Assembly (NCBI RefSeq): GCF_021129305.1
Contig: NZ_JAJOMB010000011.1
Coordinates: 203,621-267,620, forward strand
Length of the DNA: 64,000 nucleotides
Direction of reading: 5' to 3'
From: Kineosporia babensis
Lineage (GTDB): Bacteria > Actinomycetota > Actinomycetes > Actinomycetales > Kineosporiaceae
In this document: positions 1 to 8,856 of the stretch, one piece after another
How positions within the stretch are numbered: the stretch's first letter is position 1
How the letters are laid out: each line of letters opens with the position of its first letter
Notes under the pieces: model-generated
What the model saw: only the letters and a program-made list of their open reading frames with translations
Database searches by the model: none
Told to the model about the DNA's origin: nothing
Position numbers and translations under genes: made by a program

Positions 1-1
1 C

Positions 2-445
2 GCCCGGGTGCTGACCGGCGGCTGCGTCTCGGACGGCGGTGGGCTGGGCGGTTACTTCTACGAGCCGACCGTGCTGGTCGACGTCAACAACGGGATGCGG
101 GTGGTCCAGGAGGAGATCTTCGGTCCCGTCGTCGCGATGATGCCCTTCGAAACCGAGGACGAGGTGGTCGCCTTGGCCAACGACACCGAGTACGGTCTCG
201 CGGCCGGTGTGTGGACGAAGGACCTCGGCCGGGCCCACCGGATGGCCAACCGGCTCGAGGCCGGCACGATCTGGGTGAACACCTACCGGGCGATGTCGCC
301 GATGTCGCCCCGCCAGGGTTTCAAGAACAGCGGTGTGGGGGTCGAGCACGGGCAGGCGACGATCAAGGAGTACACCCAGCTCAAGAGCGTCTGGATCAAC
401 ACCAGCGACGCTCCGGTCGCCGACCCGTTCGTGCTGAGGAGCTGA
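2..445 (+). CDS. Aldehyde dehydrogenase, C-terminal part (5' end outside window)
   Basis: NAD(P)+-dependent oxidation of an aldehyde to the acid. Only the last ~147 residues are present and the frame is open to the window edge, so the start, Rossmann domain and catalytic cysteine are missing. The segment EEIFGPVV is the conserved ALDH motif after the active site, followed by the usual ANDTEYGLAAGVWT region and a C-terminal oligomerisation strand (EYTQLKSVWI). The stop at 443-445 lies one base before the tautomerase start, so the two are surely co-transcribed with the flavin oxidoreductase that follows. Family assignment is safe. The substrate cannot be told from this fragment. Confidence 0.93.
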   Translation, partial: ARVLTGGCVSDGGGLGGYFYEPTVLVDVNNGMRVVQEEIFGPVVAMMPFETEDEVVALANDTEYGLAAGVWTKDLGRAHRMANRLEAGTIWVNTYRAMSPMSPRQGFKNSGVGVEHGQATIKEYTQLKSVWINTSDAPVADPFVLRS

Positions 446-446
446 C

Positions 447-674
447 ATGCCGCTGGTGGACGTCACCATCACCGAAGGCCGCTCCGCCGAGCAGATCCGC
501 GCCCTGATCGGCCGTCTGCACGCGGCAGTGGTCGAGACCATCGACGCCAGGCCGGAATTCGTCCGGGTGATCGTGCGTGAGGTGCCGCGCGCGCACTGGG
601 CCACCGGCGACGTCACCGTTGAGGAAATGGGCTCGCAGGCCCGCATTGCTTTGGAGCAGAAGGAGTCACAATGA
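447..674 (+). CDS. 4-oxalocrotonate tautomerase family protein
   Basis: A 75-residue small tautomerase. After removal of Met the protein begins with Pro (MPLVDVTITEGR), the catalytic N-terminal proline of this superfamily, and the length fits one beta-alpha-beta tautomerase unit. It overlaps the next gene by ATGA (671-674) and follows the ALDH stop by one base. Tautomerases of this type interconvert enol and keto acids in aromatic or unsaturated-acid catabolism. With an ALDH and a flavin oxidoreductase beside it, a degradation pathway for an organic substrate is inferred but not identified. Confidence 0.88.
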   Translation: MPLVDVTITEGRSAEQIRALIGRLHAAVVETIDARPEFVRVIVREVPRAHWATGDVTVEEMGSQARIALEQKESQ

Positions 675-1717
675 AGTTCTCTCTTTTCGTCCACATGGAA
701 CGCTGGGACGAGTCGGTCAGCCACCGTGAGCTGTTCGAGAACCTGACCGAACTGACGCTGCTGGCCGAGGCCGGCGGGTTCAGCACGGTGTGGGTGGGCG
801 AGCACCACTCGATGGAATACACCATCTCGCCGAACCCGATGCCGACCCTGGCCTACCTGGCGGCGCGCACCTCGACCATCCGGCTCGGGGCGGGCACGAT
901 CATCGCGCCGTTCTGGAACCCGATCCGCGCGGCCGGTGAGTGTGCCCTGCTCGACGTGATCAGCAACGGCCGGATGGAGGTCGGCCTGGCCCGCGGCGCC
1001 TACCAGTTCGAGTTCGACCGGCTGGCCGGCGGTCTGCCCGCCACCGACGGCGGCAAGCACCTGCGGGAACTCGTGCCGGCCGTGCGGGCGCTGTGGCAGG
1101 GCGACTACGCGCACGACGGCGAGATCTGGAAGTTCCCCACCTCGACCTCGGTGCCCAAGCCGATCCAGCAGCCCACCCCGCCGATGTGGATCGCCGCCCG
1201 GGACCCTGCCTCGCACGACTTCGCCGTGGCGAACGGCTGCAACGTGATGGTGACGCCGCTGATGAAGGGCGACGAGGAGGTGGAGAACCTGGTGGGCAAG
1301 TTCGAGACCGCAGTTGCTGCCCACCCGGAGATCACCGAGCGGCCCAAGCTGATGGTGCTGCGCCACACCCACGTGCACGACGAGAGCGACCCGGAGGGCT
1401 GGAAGCCGGCGGCGGCCGCGATCAACAAGTACTACCGCAGCTTCGATGCCTGGTTCGGCAACAAGAGCACCCCGGAGGACGGCTTCCTGGAGCCCAGCCC
1501 AGAGTCGAAGTTCGACGGTCGGCCCGAGTTCGAGTTGGAGTCGCTGCACCGTACCGCCATGATCGGCACGCCTGCCGAGGTGATTGAGCGGCTGAAGCAC
1601 TACCAGGCGCTGGGGGTGGACGAGTTCAGCTTCTGGATCGACAACAGCATGTCGCACGAGGAGAAGCGGGCCTCGCTGCAGCGCTTCGTCGAGCACGTGG
1701 TGCCCGCCTTCAGCTGA
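671..1717 (+). CDS. LLM-class flavin-dependent oxidoreductase (luciferase-like)
   Basis: 348 residues with the bacterial-luciferase TIM-barrel pattern: an early segment ending in WVGEHHS, the TIRLGAGTII strand and an FWNPIRAAGECALLD region. These enzymes use reduced FMN or F420 for monooxygenation or hydride transfer. The ATG overlaps the tautomerase stop by four bases, giving translational coupling. It is the last gene of the ALDH-tautomerase-LLM unit; the repeat array follows. The specific substrate and cofactor are not decidable here. Confidence 0.9.
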   Translation: MKFSLFVHMERWDESVSHRELFENLTELTLLAEAGGFSTVWVGEHHSMEYTISPNPMPTLAYLAARTSTIRLGAGTIIAPFWNPIRAAGECALLDVISNGRMEVGLARGAYQFEFDRLAGGLPATDGGKHLRELVPAVRALWQGDYAHDGEIWKFPTSTSVPKPIQQPTPPMWIAARDPASHDFAVANGCNVMVTPLMKGDEEVENLVGKFETAVAAHPEITERPKLMVLRHTHVHDESDPEGWKPAAAAINKYYRSFDAWFGNKSTPEDGFLEPSPESKFDGRPEFELESLHRTAMIGTPAEVIERLKHYQALGVDEFSFWIDNSMSHEEKRASLQRFVEHVVPAFS

Positions 1718-1749
1718 CCTACCCGTCCCAGCTTCACCAGCCTTCGCAT

Positions 1750-2480
1750 CGCTTCGCCAGCCTTTGCGGCCGCAAAAGCCCAGGTCGCCGGCCGGGCGGT
1801 GGGAACGGAGGCTGGTGAAGCCTTGCTCTCCGCCCACCTTCTCGCCAGACCTGACCAGCCCTGGCACCCGCAACGCCCGGGCGGCGGAACAGTCGCTGGT
1901 GAAACCCGAGTGTTCTTTCCCCTCCGCATAGCTCCCGCCCGGACCTGGCCAGCCTTTGCACCCGCAAGGCCCGGGCGGCGGAACAAGGCGCTAGCGAAAC
2001 CCAAGCACCCCCGCCCTCCGCACCGCTCCCGCCGGACCTAACCAGCCGTTTCACCCGCGATACCGGGCGGCGGAACGCGGGACAGCCGCTGGTGAAACCC
2101 CTAGTGTTCCTGCCCTCCGCCGAGCTCCCGCCGGACCTAACCAGCCGTTTCACCCGCGATACCGGGCGGCGGAACGCGGGACAGCCGCTGGTGAAACCCC
2201 TAGTGTTCCTGCCCTCCGCCGAGTTCCCGCCGGACCTGACCAGTCTCTGCACCCGCAGAATCGGGCGGCAGGACGGTCGCTGGTGAAACCCCAAGTGTTC
2301 CTGACCTCCGCTGAGCTCTCGCCGGACCGGGCCAGCCTTTGCACCCGCAATGCCCGGGCGGCGGGACAAGGCACCAGTGAAACCCAAGCACTCCAGCCCT
2401 CCGCCCCACTCCCGCAGGACCCGACCAGCCCTTGCACCCACAATCCCGGCAGCAGGGACAAGGCGCTGGCGAGGTTCGGA
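1750..2480. repeat. Non-coding array of ~92-99 bp imperfect tandem repeats with internal inverted arms
   Basis: About 7.5 copies of one unit. Unit starts (GACC.nACCAGCC) are at 1848, 1942, 2035, 2134, 2233, 2325 and 2418, giving lengths 94, 93, 99, 99, 92 and 93, with a degenerate copy before 1848 and a partial one after 2418. The copies at 2035 and 2134 are almost identical; the others are diverged. Inside a unit, ACCAGC (2041-2046) faces GCTGGT (2088-2093), and GTTTCACC (2048-2055) faces GGTGAAAC (2091-2098). Three other units carry the palindrome GCCCGGGC. Lengths that are not multiples of three argue against a protein repeat. The array fills the gap between the LLM oxidoreductase and the zincin-like gene. 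Confidence 0.85.
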
Positions 2481-2510
2481 TTGGGGCAGGCGGTGAGCGG
2501 GTGGTTTGGG

Positions 2511-3722
2511 ATGGTTCGCGAGGATAGCCTGAGTCGGATGGGTGAGGTTCAGGAGTTGCGGGATCAGGTCGAGGCCCTGATCCGGCGCTGGCACGTCTAC
2601 GAGGTGGACCGGGGCGGGCGGCCGGTGATCGACTTCGACTGCTCGCCGGATCGGGCCCCTCGGCGGTATCGGCCGGTCGAGAGCCGGTTGGAGGTGTACC
2701 AGGAGCTCACCCGACTGCGTGCGACGGCGGCGGAAATCGGTTCGGGCGCGCGGCAGATCGGCGAGGTGATCCGGGCGCACCGGGCTTATGCCGGAGCACT
2801 GCTCGGGCGTCGCGATCCGCTGTACACGTATCTGCGCGACACCCAGGGCTGCGATGCCGAGGGGTGGCCGGAGGAGCACATTCTGCAGGTGCGTGATCTG
2901 GCGGTGAAGGCGCTTGAGGGTTTAGGGGTGCGCTGGGGCCGCGACCTGAACCGGGACCTGCTGGCGCTGGAACAACCGATCACGGGGGAAGAAGCGGCCG
3001 AGCTGATCCCGGCGGCGGCAAGATCGCTGGAACCGGTTGTGCGGGAGCTGGTCCGGAGCACCGCGAAGTACTCGGTGCGGGTGCAGCCGGACGACGTGGA
3101 CGACTTCTGGGCCTACTGGCTGGACGGCGCCGGTCAGGACGTGCGGCTGCGGATCAACCAGCGCTACGCCACGTTCACCATGGTTCAGGTGCGGCAGTTC
3201 GCCCTGCATGAACTGCTGGGACACGCGCTGCAGTACGCCTCGTACACGCAGGTCTGCGCCGAGGACCCGGATGTGCCCTGGGTGCGACTGATGTCGGTGA
3301 ACCTGCCCTACCAGTTCATGCTGGAAGGACTGGCCCAGGCGCTACCGCTGTTCGTGACGCCGTCCGACGCCGCGCTGGTGGCCCGGGTGCGGCTGGCGCA
3401 TTATCTGCAACTGGTGCGGGGCGAGCTGCACCTGGCGGTGAACGCGGGCGTGCCGCTGATCGAGTGCGCCAACCATGCGCGGGCCCGGGTGCCGTACTGG
3501 ACCGACGCGACGATCAGCGACACGTTGACCGAGCGCAGCGCGAATCCCCTGCTGCGTTCCTACCTCTGGTCCTACCCGGCCGGTCTGGACTGGTGGGCCG
3601 CGCTGGCTGATTCGGCCGACGACCAGGCCCGGGACCGGGTGCTGCAGGCGGTGTACCGCCGTCCGCTGTCGCCGGTCCAGCTCGAGCGGCTGGCCGGTCA
3701 GGCCACGTCGGCGTTGAAGTAG
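2511..3722 (+). CDS. Zincin-like protein with HELLGH motif, otherwise unknown
   Basis: About 403 residues. The central segment FALHELLGHALQ is an HExxH zinc-binding motif, and ~32 residues later LEGLAQALP supplies a glutamate in the position expected of a gluzincin third ligand. There is no signal peptide, so a cytoplasmic peptidase or peptidase-like protein is inferred. I do not recognise a named family. The ATG at 2511 is chosen because everything upstream lies in the repeat array; GTG 2493 and ATG 2538 are in-frame alternatives. The 3' end overlaps the convergent CAP-domain gene by 25 bases. Confidence 0.75.
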   Translation: MVREDSLSRMGEVQELRDQVEALIRRWHVYEVDRGGRPVIDFDCSPDRAPRRYRPVESRLEVYQELTRLRATAAEIGSGARQIGEVIRAHRAYAGALLGRRDPLYTYLRDTQGCDAEGWPEEHILQVRDLAVKALEGLGVRWGRDLNRDLLALEQPITGEEAAELIPAAARSLEPVVRELVRSTAKYSVRVQPDDVDDFWAYWLDGAGQDVRLRINQRYATFTMVQVRQFALHELLGHALQYASYTQVCAEDPDVPWVRLMSVNLPYQFMLEGLAQALPLFVTPSDAALVARVRLAHYLQLVRGELHLAVNAGVPLIECANHARARVPYWTDATISDTLTERSANPLLRSYLWSYPAGLDWWAALADSADDQARDRVLQAVYRRPLSPVQLERLAGQATSALK

Positions 3723-4774
3723 CGCACCGAGTACTTGCGGGTGATCTTCTTCTTGGTCAGCGCGGTGTCGGCCTTGTTCCAGGTTCGGATGCCGCTCACG
3801 GTCACGTCCAGCCGTCGCGATCGCACGCCGGTGGGCAGGGCGAAGTCGGCCACCTCCCAGACCAGGGCCGGGGTGCCGTAGTCGGGCCGGCCGTGCACGG
3901 TGGGTTTGTATTGGCACACCTTGAGCCTGGCGCCGCCGGCGATGCGGACGGTGACCTTGGCGCGGGCGAAGTCGATCTTGTCGTTCGAGGCGCTGAGGGA
4001 CCAGCGGCCGCCCGGATCGAGCTCGTTGGGGAAGTAGCCGGGGGTGGGCCAGGAGACCCAGGCCGGGCTCTTGACCTTGGCCGGCCGACTGGGGATGACC
4101 CACAGGGCGCTGGCGCCGGAGGTGATGCCGCTGCCCATCTTCTTCACGAACGGGTACAACAGCCAGCGACGGTGGCCGGCCTCTGTGTTGTTCGGGCCCG
4201 GGTCTGCGAGGTACTGGGCCACCGACTCGGCGCCGGTGCAGCTGAGACAGAGGTTGGAGTGGCCGGCCGCATCAGCACCTTCGGCGCTGTAGCAGGGCCA
4301 GGATGTGGGTGGGGCGTGGCTCAGGGAGTTCTCCGCGTCCATCATCAGGGCGGCCTTCTGGGCCTTGGCCGACAGCTTGGCATCGAAGGTAACCGGGGTG
4401 AGTTGGCCCATCGCCCGGAAGAAGTTGACGGTCTTGAGGGTGGCGGTCTGGGTGGCGGTGGAGGGGCGGCCGGCTACGCAGTCGGTGGTGGAGCCGTTCC
4501 ACTTGACCGGGGTGGCCAGGGCGGGGCGCAGACGCTTCAGGACGGCCTGGCGAACGGCGGCACGGTTGCCGGTGTCGATGGGGCGAAAGGCGACGGCTTG
4601 CAGAGAAGTCGTGGGGCCATCGGATGCTGGGGAGTCAGCGGTAGAGAGCGGCACCGGGACGGCCACGGCCACCGCGCTCGCAGGCACCGAGACGGTCCGG
4701 ACCGAAGCCGTTCCTTGTGCGGCTACCAAGAACACGATGGCGCCGACCACTGCCAGAAGAGCCTGTCGCTTCAT
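3698..4774 (-). CDS. Secreted CAP-domain (SCP/PR1-like) protein
   Basis: 358 residues starting with a signal peptide (MKRQALLAVVGAIVFLVAA). The CAP-like core includes FDAKLSAKAQKAALMM, a Cys-containing segment and EAGHRRWLLYP, the conserved part of actinobacterial CAP proteins. A C-terminal beta-rich extension of ~130 residues follows. CAP proteins are extracellular and of mixed or unknown activity, so export is the only safe inference. It overlaps the zincin-like gene tail-to-tail by 25 bases. It is probably monocistronic, because the next minus-strand gene upstream in transcription is over 7 kb away on another unit's far side. Confidence 0.8.
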   Translation of the reverse strand: MKRQALLAVVGAIVFLVAAQGTASVRTVSVPASAVAVAVPVPLSTADSPASDGPTTSLQAVAFRPIDTGNRAAVRQAVLKRLRPALATPVKWNGSTTDCVAGRPSTATQTATLKTVNFFRAMGQLTPVTFDAKLSAKAQKAALMMDAENSLSHAPPTSWPCYSAEGADAAGHSNLCLSCTGAESVAQYLADPGPNNTEAGHRRWLLYPFVKKMGSGITSGASALWVIPSRPAKVKSPAWVSWPTPGYFPNELDPGGRWSLSASNDKIDFARAKVTVRIAGGARLKVCQYKPTVHGRPDYGTPALVWEVADFALPTGVRSRRLDVTVSGIRTWNKADTALTKKKITRKYSVRYFNADVA

Positions 4775-4834
4775 CAGCTTCCCCCCGAAAGCCCTGAATG
4801 AGATGCGACCAACCCTAGCTCACCGCAAGACAAA

Positions 4835-5767
4835 TCAACCAATCGCCGGGATGGCACTCACCGGTGCACCCGCCAGGCGGGCCGCATGCAGCGCAGCACC
4901 CACCACCGGGCTGGACAACGGCTCACGTAGGTCGAATCGCTCACCCAGGCTGCGCGCGAAGGAGTCCAGCACCTCGGGCACCGCGAAGATCCCGCCCGAG
5001 TAGGACACCGGAACCGGCGCGGCGAAGGCCAGACGTCGTCCCAGAACCTCGACCAGCTGGGCCAATTCCTCCCCCGCAGCCGTCAACAGCGCAGCCGCGG
5101 CCGTGTCTCCAGCCCGTGCGGCCGTGACCAGTGGCCGGGAGAGCGCAGCGATCGGGGTGCGGTCACGCTGCCATTGGTTGATCACGACGTCCACCGCGTC
5201 CAGGTCTGTACCCAAACCCAGGTGATCGCGAAGGATGCCCAGCAGCGGCCCGGGCGCCAAGCGTCCGTCGCTCATCTTCGAGAACAACTGCAGCGCACCA
5301 ACTCCGAGCCAGTGGCCAGACCCCTCGTCCCCGAATCCCTCACCCCAGCCGCCGACCCGCAGACCCACGCCGTCGTGCCGGCCGTAGGCGATCGATCCGG
5401 TGCCGCTGACCACGCTGATACCGTCGGCGCCGCCCAGCGAACCAGCCCAGCTGCAGACCACATCGTTGTCGCAGGTGTATCTTTCGTGCCCGATCAGCCC
5501 TTTCGGAATGGCGTCGAGCAAGGGCACATCGGAACTGATCTCGCCGTATCCGGCCAATCCGAAGAAGCCGTGGGAAATCTCCGAGATCCCGGCCGCGGAA
5601 GTCACTTCACCAATACCCTCGGCCAGCACCTGCTCGACCCGATCGGGGCGCCCCGGGTGATAGGACGTGGTCGTCTCGTAAGAAGCCAGCACCGCACCCT
5701 CGGCCGAAAGCAGACAGAACGCCGTCTTGGTACCGCCGCCATCAACACCGAGAAAGACCGCACCCAC
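4835..5767 (-). CDS. BadF/BadG/BcrA/BcrD-type sugar kinase, N-acetylglucosamine-kinase-like
   Basis: 310 residues of the ASKHA fold. The phosphate-1 loop is GVDGGGTKT, followed by NDVVCSWAG, the SGTGSIAYG phosphate-2 region and GDEGSGHWLG, a pattern typical of N-acetylglucosamine/N-acetylmuramate kinases. It is the last gene of the minus-strand sugar operon, nine bases after the GH4 gene. The likely role is ATP-dependent phosphorylation of the monosaccharide released by the GH4 enzyme. The exact sugar is inferred only from family resemblance. Confidence 0.85.
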   Translation of the reverse strand: MGAVFLGVDGGGTKTAFCLLSAEGAVLASYETTTSYHPGRPDRVEQVLAEGIGEVTSAAGISEISHGFFGLAGYGEISSDVPLLDAIPKGLIGHERYTCDNDVVCSWAGSLGGADGISVVSGTGSIAYGRHDGVGLRVGGWGEGFGDEGSGHWLGVGALQLFSKMSDGRLAPGPLLGILRDHLGLGTDLDAVDVVINQWQRDRTPIAALSRPLVTAARAGDTAAAALLTAAGEELAQLVEVLGRRLAFAAPVPVSYSGGIFAVPEVLDSFARSLGERFDLREPLSSPVVGAALHAARLAGAPVSAIPAIG

Positions 5768-5776
5768 GAAAAACCC

Positions 5777-7120
5777 TCATTCCCCGGCTGCCCGCCGGAA
5801 CCGGTCCATTGCCGCGCCATGCGCATTACTCGCATCGTCCAGAATCGACTCGGCCACCGCAAGACCCGGGACCAGCGGATCCAGCACCAGCGCCTGCAAC
5901 GCCAGTTCCCGGGAGCCGCTGAGTGCCGCCTGCACAGTGATTTCCTGCTGCTGCGCCCGGGCGGTCAGCACGGCCGCAATACCGGCCGGCAGAGCGCCCA
6001 CCCCGAGCCCGGTAATGCCCGAGGCCCCGACCACCGCCGGAACTTCGACCACGGCCTCGGGCGGAAGGTTGGGAATCTTGCCCGCGTTGGGCAGGTTCAC
6101 CGCCAGCTCGACGTGCTCGCGACCGGTCACGACGGCTTCGCAGATCGCCACCAGCCGCTCGGCCTCCTGGTCGTCCACCGGCGCCAGCGGCTGCGAACCG
6201 TCGGCCTGAGCGTGCAACCGGTCCCAGAGGTCGTTCTTCTCGTCGATATAGCGAATCGTGTCGTCCCGACCACCCTGCAGCCCCCAGGGCAGATGATCAC
6301 CGTCCGCTCCCAGGTAATGCCCGAAGAACTCAGAGACATGGCGATCGCCCGGGGCCGGGTACCGGCCGAAAGTTCGCAGGAGATCGGCCGAAACGGGAAG
6401 ATGGACGCCTTCTTCATTGGTCGAGGGAGCATCCCGGTCCCCCGCCTGCGCAGCCACCGCCTCACGCAGCCGCGGATACACATCGAGCGGCCCCTGGCGC
6501 AGGTCGAGCAACCAGCACAGGTGGTTCAGCCCGGCGAAGGTCGCGGATATCTCACCGGCCGGAACTCCCAGATCGGCGCCGATCTTGGCCAGGGTGTGCA
6601 TGGTGCCGTGGCACAGCCCGACCGTCTGAACCGGAGTAGTAGCAGTGATCGAACGGACGTTTGCGGTGAGTGGGTTCGTGTAGTTCACCAGCAGCGCGGA
6701 AGGGGCCAACTCGGCAATGTCTTCCGCAATGGCAACCAGTTCCGGAACATGACGCAAGGCCCGCAGAACTCCGCCCGGGCCCACACTGTCCCCCACCGTC
6801 TGGGCGATGCCGTATCGCGCAGGCACTTCCAGATCGTGATGCCAGCCCTCCGCCCCGCCCACCGCGATCGTCGTGGTCACGAACCGGGCCCCGGGAAGAG
6901 CCTCTCGCCGGTCGGTGTGCGGCACGAACGTCAGGTCCGCACCCTTCTCCTTGGCGATCCGGCGGCCGACCCGGGCCATCGTCTCGGCCGCATCCTCCAC
7001 CAGATCGACCAGATGCACCGTCCAGCCGTCGAAAGTGCGGGACTCGGCCAGGTCGTTCATCAGGCCCGGCGTGAAAACCGTGCTTCCGGCTCCGATCAGA
7101 ACGATTGAGGTGTTGCTCAT
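5777..7120 (-). CDS. Glycoside hydrolase family 4 protein
   Basis: 447 residues. The N terminus has the NAD-binding IVLIGAGSTVFTPGL motif; NPLTANVRSI, the metal-binding Cys in GLCHG and the His in AGLNHLCWL follow. These are the hallmarks of GH4, which cleaves glycosides by an NAD+/Mn2+-dependent redox-elimination mechanism. Known members act on alpha-galactosides, 6-phospho-glucosides or galacturonides. A GAGGAAG ribosome site precedes the ATG. It sits between the ABC permeases and the kinase, so it probably hydrolyses the imported oligosaccharide inside the cell. Since no phosphotransferase system is visible, a non-phosphorylated substrate is more likely. Confidence 0.9.
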   Translation of the reverse strand: MSNTSIVLIGAGSTVFTPGLMNDLAESRTFDGWTVHLVDLVEDAAETMARVGRRIAKEKGADLTFVPHTDRREALPGARFVTTTIAVGGAEGWHHDLEVPARYGIAQTVGDSVGPGGVLRALRHVPELVAIAEDIAELAPSALLVNYTNPLTANVRSITATTPVQTVGLCHGTMHTLAKIGADLGVPAGEISATFAGLNHLCWLLDLRQGPLDVYPRLREAVAAQAGDRDAPSTNEEGVHLPVSADLLRTFGRYPAPGDRHVSEFFGHYLGADGDHLPWGLQGGRDDTIRYIDEKNDLWDRLHAQADGSQPLAPVDDQEAERLVAICEAVVTGREHVELAVNLPNAGKIPNLPPEAVVEVPAVVGASGITGLGVGALPAGIAAVLTARAQQQEITVQAALSGSRELALQALVLDPLVPGLAVAESILDDASNAHGAAMDRFRRAAGE

Positions 7121-7129
7121 GGCTTCCTC

Positions 7130-7954
7130 TCAGCGGGTACTGCCGGCCAGCAGGCCGTTGACGATGTAGCGGTTGAAGGTCAGGGCCAGGACGACCGGGA
7201 CGACGATGGCCAGCACGCCGGCCGCATCGAGCAGGGTCACCGGGACCACGTGGCGTCCTTGCAGACCAGCGATCACGACGGTGAGGGGCTGGGTGGACAG
7301 GTCGCTGGAAAGCACCAGCGGGAACAGGAACTGCGCCCAGGCGAAGAGGAAGGTGATCAGCGCGGTGGAGATGATTCCGGGACGGGCGAGCGGGAGGACG
7401 ATGTGCCAGAGCACCTGCAGCCGGCCCGCTCCGTCGACGGTCGCGGCTTCCTCCAGGCTGACCGGCATGCTGGAGAAGTAGTTGTACAGGACCCAGGTGG
7501 CCAGCGGCAGGAATCCGGAGACGTAGACCAGCACGATCCCGGTGTAGGTGTTGACCAGGGAGAACTGGCTCATGATCCGGTAGAGCGGGATCAGGGTGGT
7601 GTAGGCCGGTAGCGTCATGGTGGCCAGAACGGTGTAGAAGATCACCTTTCGGCCGCGGAACCGCATCCGGGCGAAGGCGTAGGCCGCCAGGGTGGCCAGC
7701 AGCACGGTCACGACGGTGGCGGCGCCGCACTCGATCACGATGTTCCAGGCCGAGCGGCGGATCTGGGCCGGTACTTCGCCGTCGCCGGTCAACAGGGTGC
7801 GATAGTTCTCCAAAGTCGGGTTCAACGGCAGGAACTGCACCGGTGTGGCCCGGGCGTCGGACTCGGTCTGCAGGCTGGTGCGCACCGCCCAGTAGATCGG
7901 GACGAGTGACCAGAGCAGCAGCAGGGCCAGACCGATGCGGCGGGCCGGCTTCAC
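7130..7954 (-). CDS. Carbohydrate ABC transporter permease (MalG type)
   Basis: 274 residues with about six membrane segments and the permease signature EEAATVDGAGRLQVLWHIVLP (EAA loop) that contacts the ATPase. The GTG start at 7954 overlaps the stop of the partner permease as GTGA, with AGGTGGAG upstream as ribosome site; the longer open frame beyond it is antisense noise. It forms the membrane channel with the 7951-8856 protein. No ATPase gene is in the operon, so a shared MsiK-type ATPase encoded elsewhere is inferred, as is usual in actinobacteria. Confidence 0.9.
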   Translation of the reverse strand: MKPARRIGLALLLLWSLVPIYWAVRTSLQTESDARATPVQFLPLNPTLENYRTLLTGDGEVPAQIRRSAWNIVIECGAATVVTVLLATLAAYAFARMRFRGRKVIFYTVLATMTLPAYTTLIPLYRIMSQFSLVNTYTGIVLVYVSGFLPLATWVLYNYFSSMPVSLEEAATVDGAGRLQVLWHIVLPLARPGIISTALITFLFAWAQFLFPLVLSSDLSTQPLTVVIAGLQGRHVVPVTLLDAAGVLAIVVPVVLALTFNRYIVNGLLAGSTR

Positions 7955-8856
7955 ATCTCCACCTTTCGGTAGACCAGCCGCACCACGGCCATTGAGATCG
8001 CCAGGGTGGCCAGCGTGATCAGCAGGGTGAGGGCGTAACCGGCTCCGAAGTCGAGGTTCTGGAAACTGACGAAGTAGGTCTGCATGGTCACCGAGGCACC
8101 GGTCGAGGCGGCCCCGTTGAGCACGTAGGGCTGGTCGAACACGTTCAGGGTGGCGATCACGGCCTGCACCATGGCGACGGCGATTCCGGGCCGGGCCAGC
8201 GGCAGGGTGATCCGGCGGAAGGCGGCCCAGGGCGAGCAGCCGTCGAGTTGTGCGGCCTCGTACAGCTCGTCCGGGATCAGTTGCAGCGCGGCCAGGATCA
8301 GCAGGGCGGACAGCGGGGTGATCTGCCAGACCTGGACCAGCTCGATCAGGCCGATGGTCAGCAGCCGGTTCTGGCCGAGCAGCAGACCGCCGTCGGCCCC
8401 GAACAGCTGCAGGACCGCGCTGATCAGACCGGAGTTCGGCTCGAAGATGCCCTGCCAGAGAATGCCCTCGACCACGCCGGGCAGCGCCCAGGGCAGGATC
8501 ATCACCGCGATCACCAGACTCCGCCCGCGGAACGGCCTTTGCAGGAGCACCGCCGCGGCGGTCCCCAGCAGCGTCGACAGCGTGACCCCGATGAGCACGT
8601 AGAGGCCGGTATTGGCCATGCTGGAACGCACGGCCGCATCCCCGAAGAGCCCGGTGAAGTTGCTCAGACCCGCCCACCGCATCGGTGGGTCCAGGGCGTC
8701 GACAATGAAGAACGACTGCACCACCGCGAAAACCGCAGGCAGCAGGGCCAACCCGGCGATGAACAAGGTCACCGGCGCGACCATCAGGTAGGGCAGAACA
8801 TCAAACCTGCTTGGGGACGATTGAACTGTCGCCTTGGGAGCCAGGACCGCCGTCAT
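7951..8856 (-). CDS. Carbohydrate ABC transporter permease (MalF type)
   Basis: 301 residues. The first membrane helix starts near residue 22 (LPYLMVAPVTLFIAG), and the EAA loop reads ELYEAAQLDGCSPWAAF. It is the partner of the 7130-7954 permease. The start overlaps the solute-binding gene stop by four bases (8853-8856) and the stop overlaps the next start, giving tight translational coupling of the whole import operon. Transport substrate is shared with the GH4 and kinase genes downstream. Confidence 0.9.
   Translation of the reverse strand: MTAVLAPKATVQSSPSRFDVLPYLMVAPVTLFIAGLALLPAVFAVVQSFFIVDALDPPMRWAGLSNFTGLFGDAAVRSSMANTGLYVLIGVTLSTLLGTAAAVLLQRPFRGRSLVIAVMILPWALPGVVEGILWQGIFEPNSGLISAVLQLFGADGGLLLGQNRLLTIGLIELVQVWQITPLSALLILAALQLIPDELYEAAQLDGCSPWAAFRRITLPLARPGIAVAMVQAVIATLNVFDQPYVLNGAASTGASVTMQTYFVSFQNLDFGAGYALTLLITLATLAISMAVVRLVYRKVEM

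Noticed and set aside
1750..2480. CRISPR array
   Set aside because: The repeat is ~95 bp with no unique 30-40 bp spacers, the copies differ, and no cas genes are near.
1734..2879. Long minus-strand open frame across the repeat array (~380 codons) that would encode a repeat protein
   Set aside because: It runs antisense into the zincin-like gene, several other frames are equally open in this GC-rich repeat, unit lengths of 92-94 break any fixed frame, and there is no ribosome site or recognisable domain.
4775..4834. Promoter between the kinase-end and the CAP gene start
   Set aside because: The 60-base gap is AT-richer, but no paired -35/-10 hexamers stand out.
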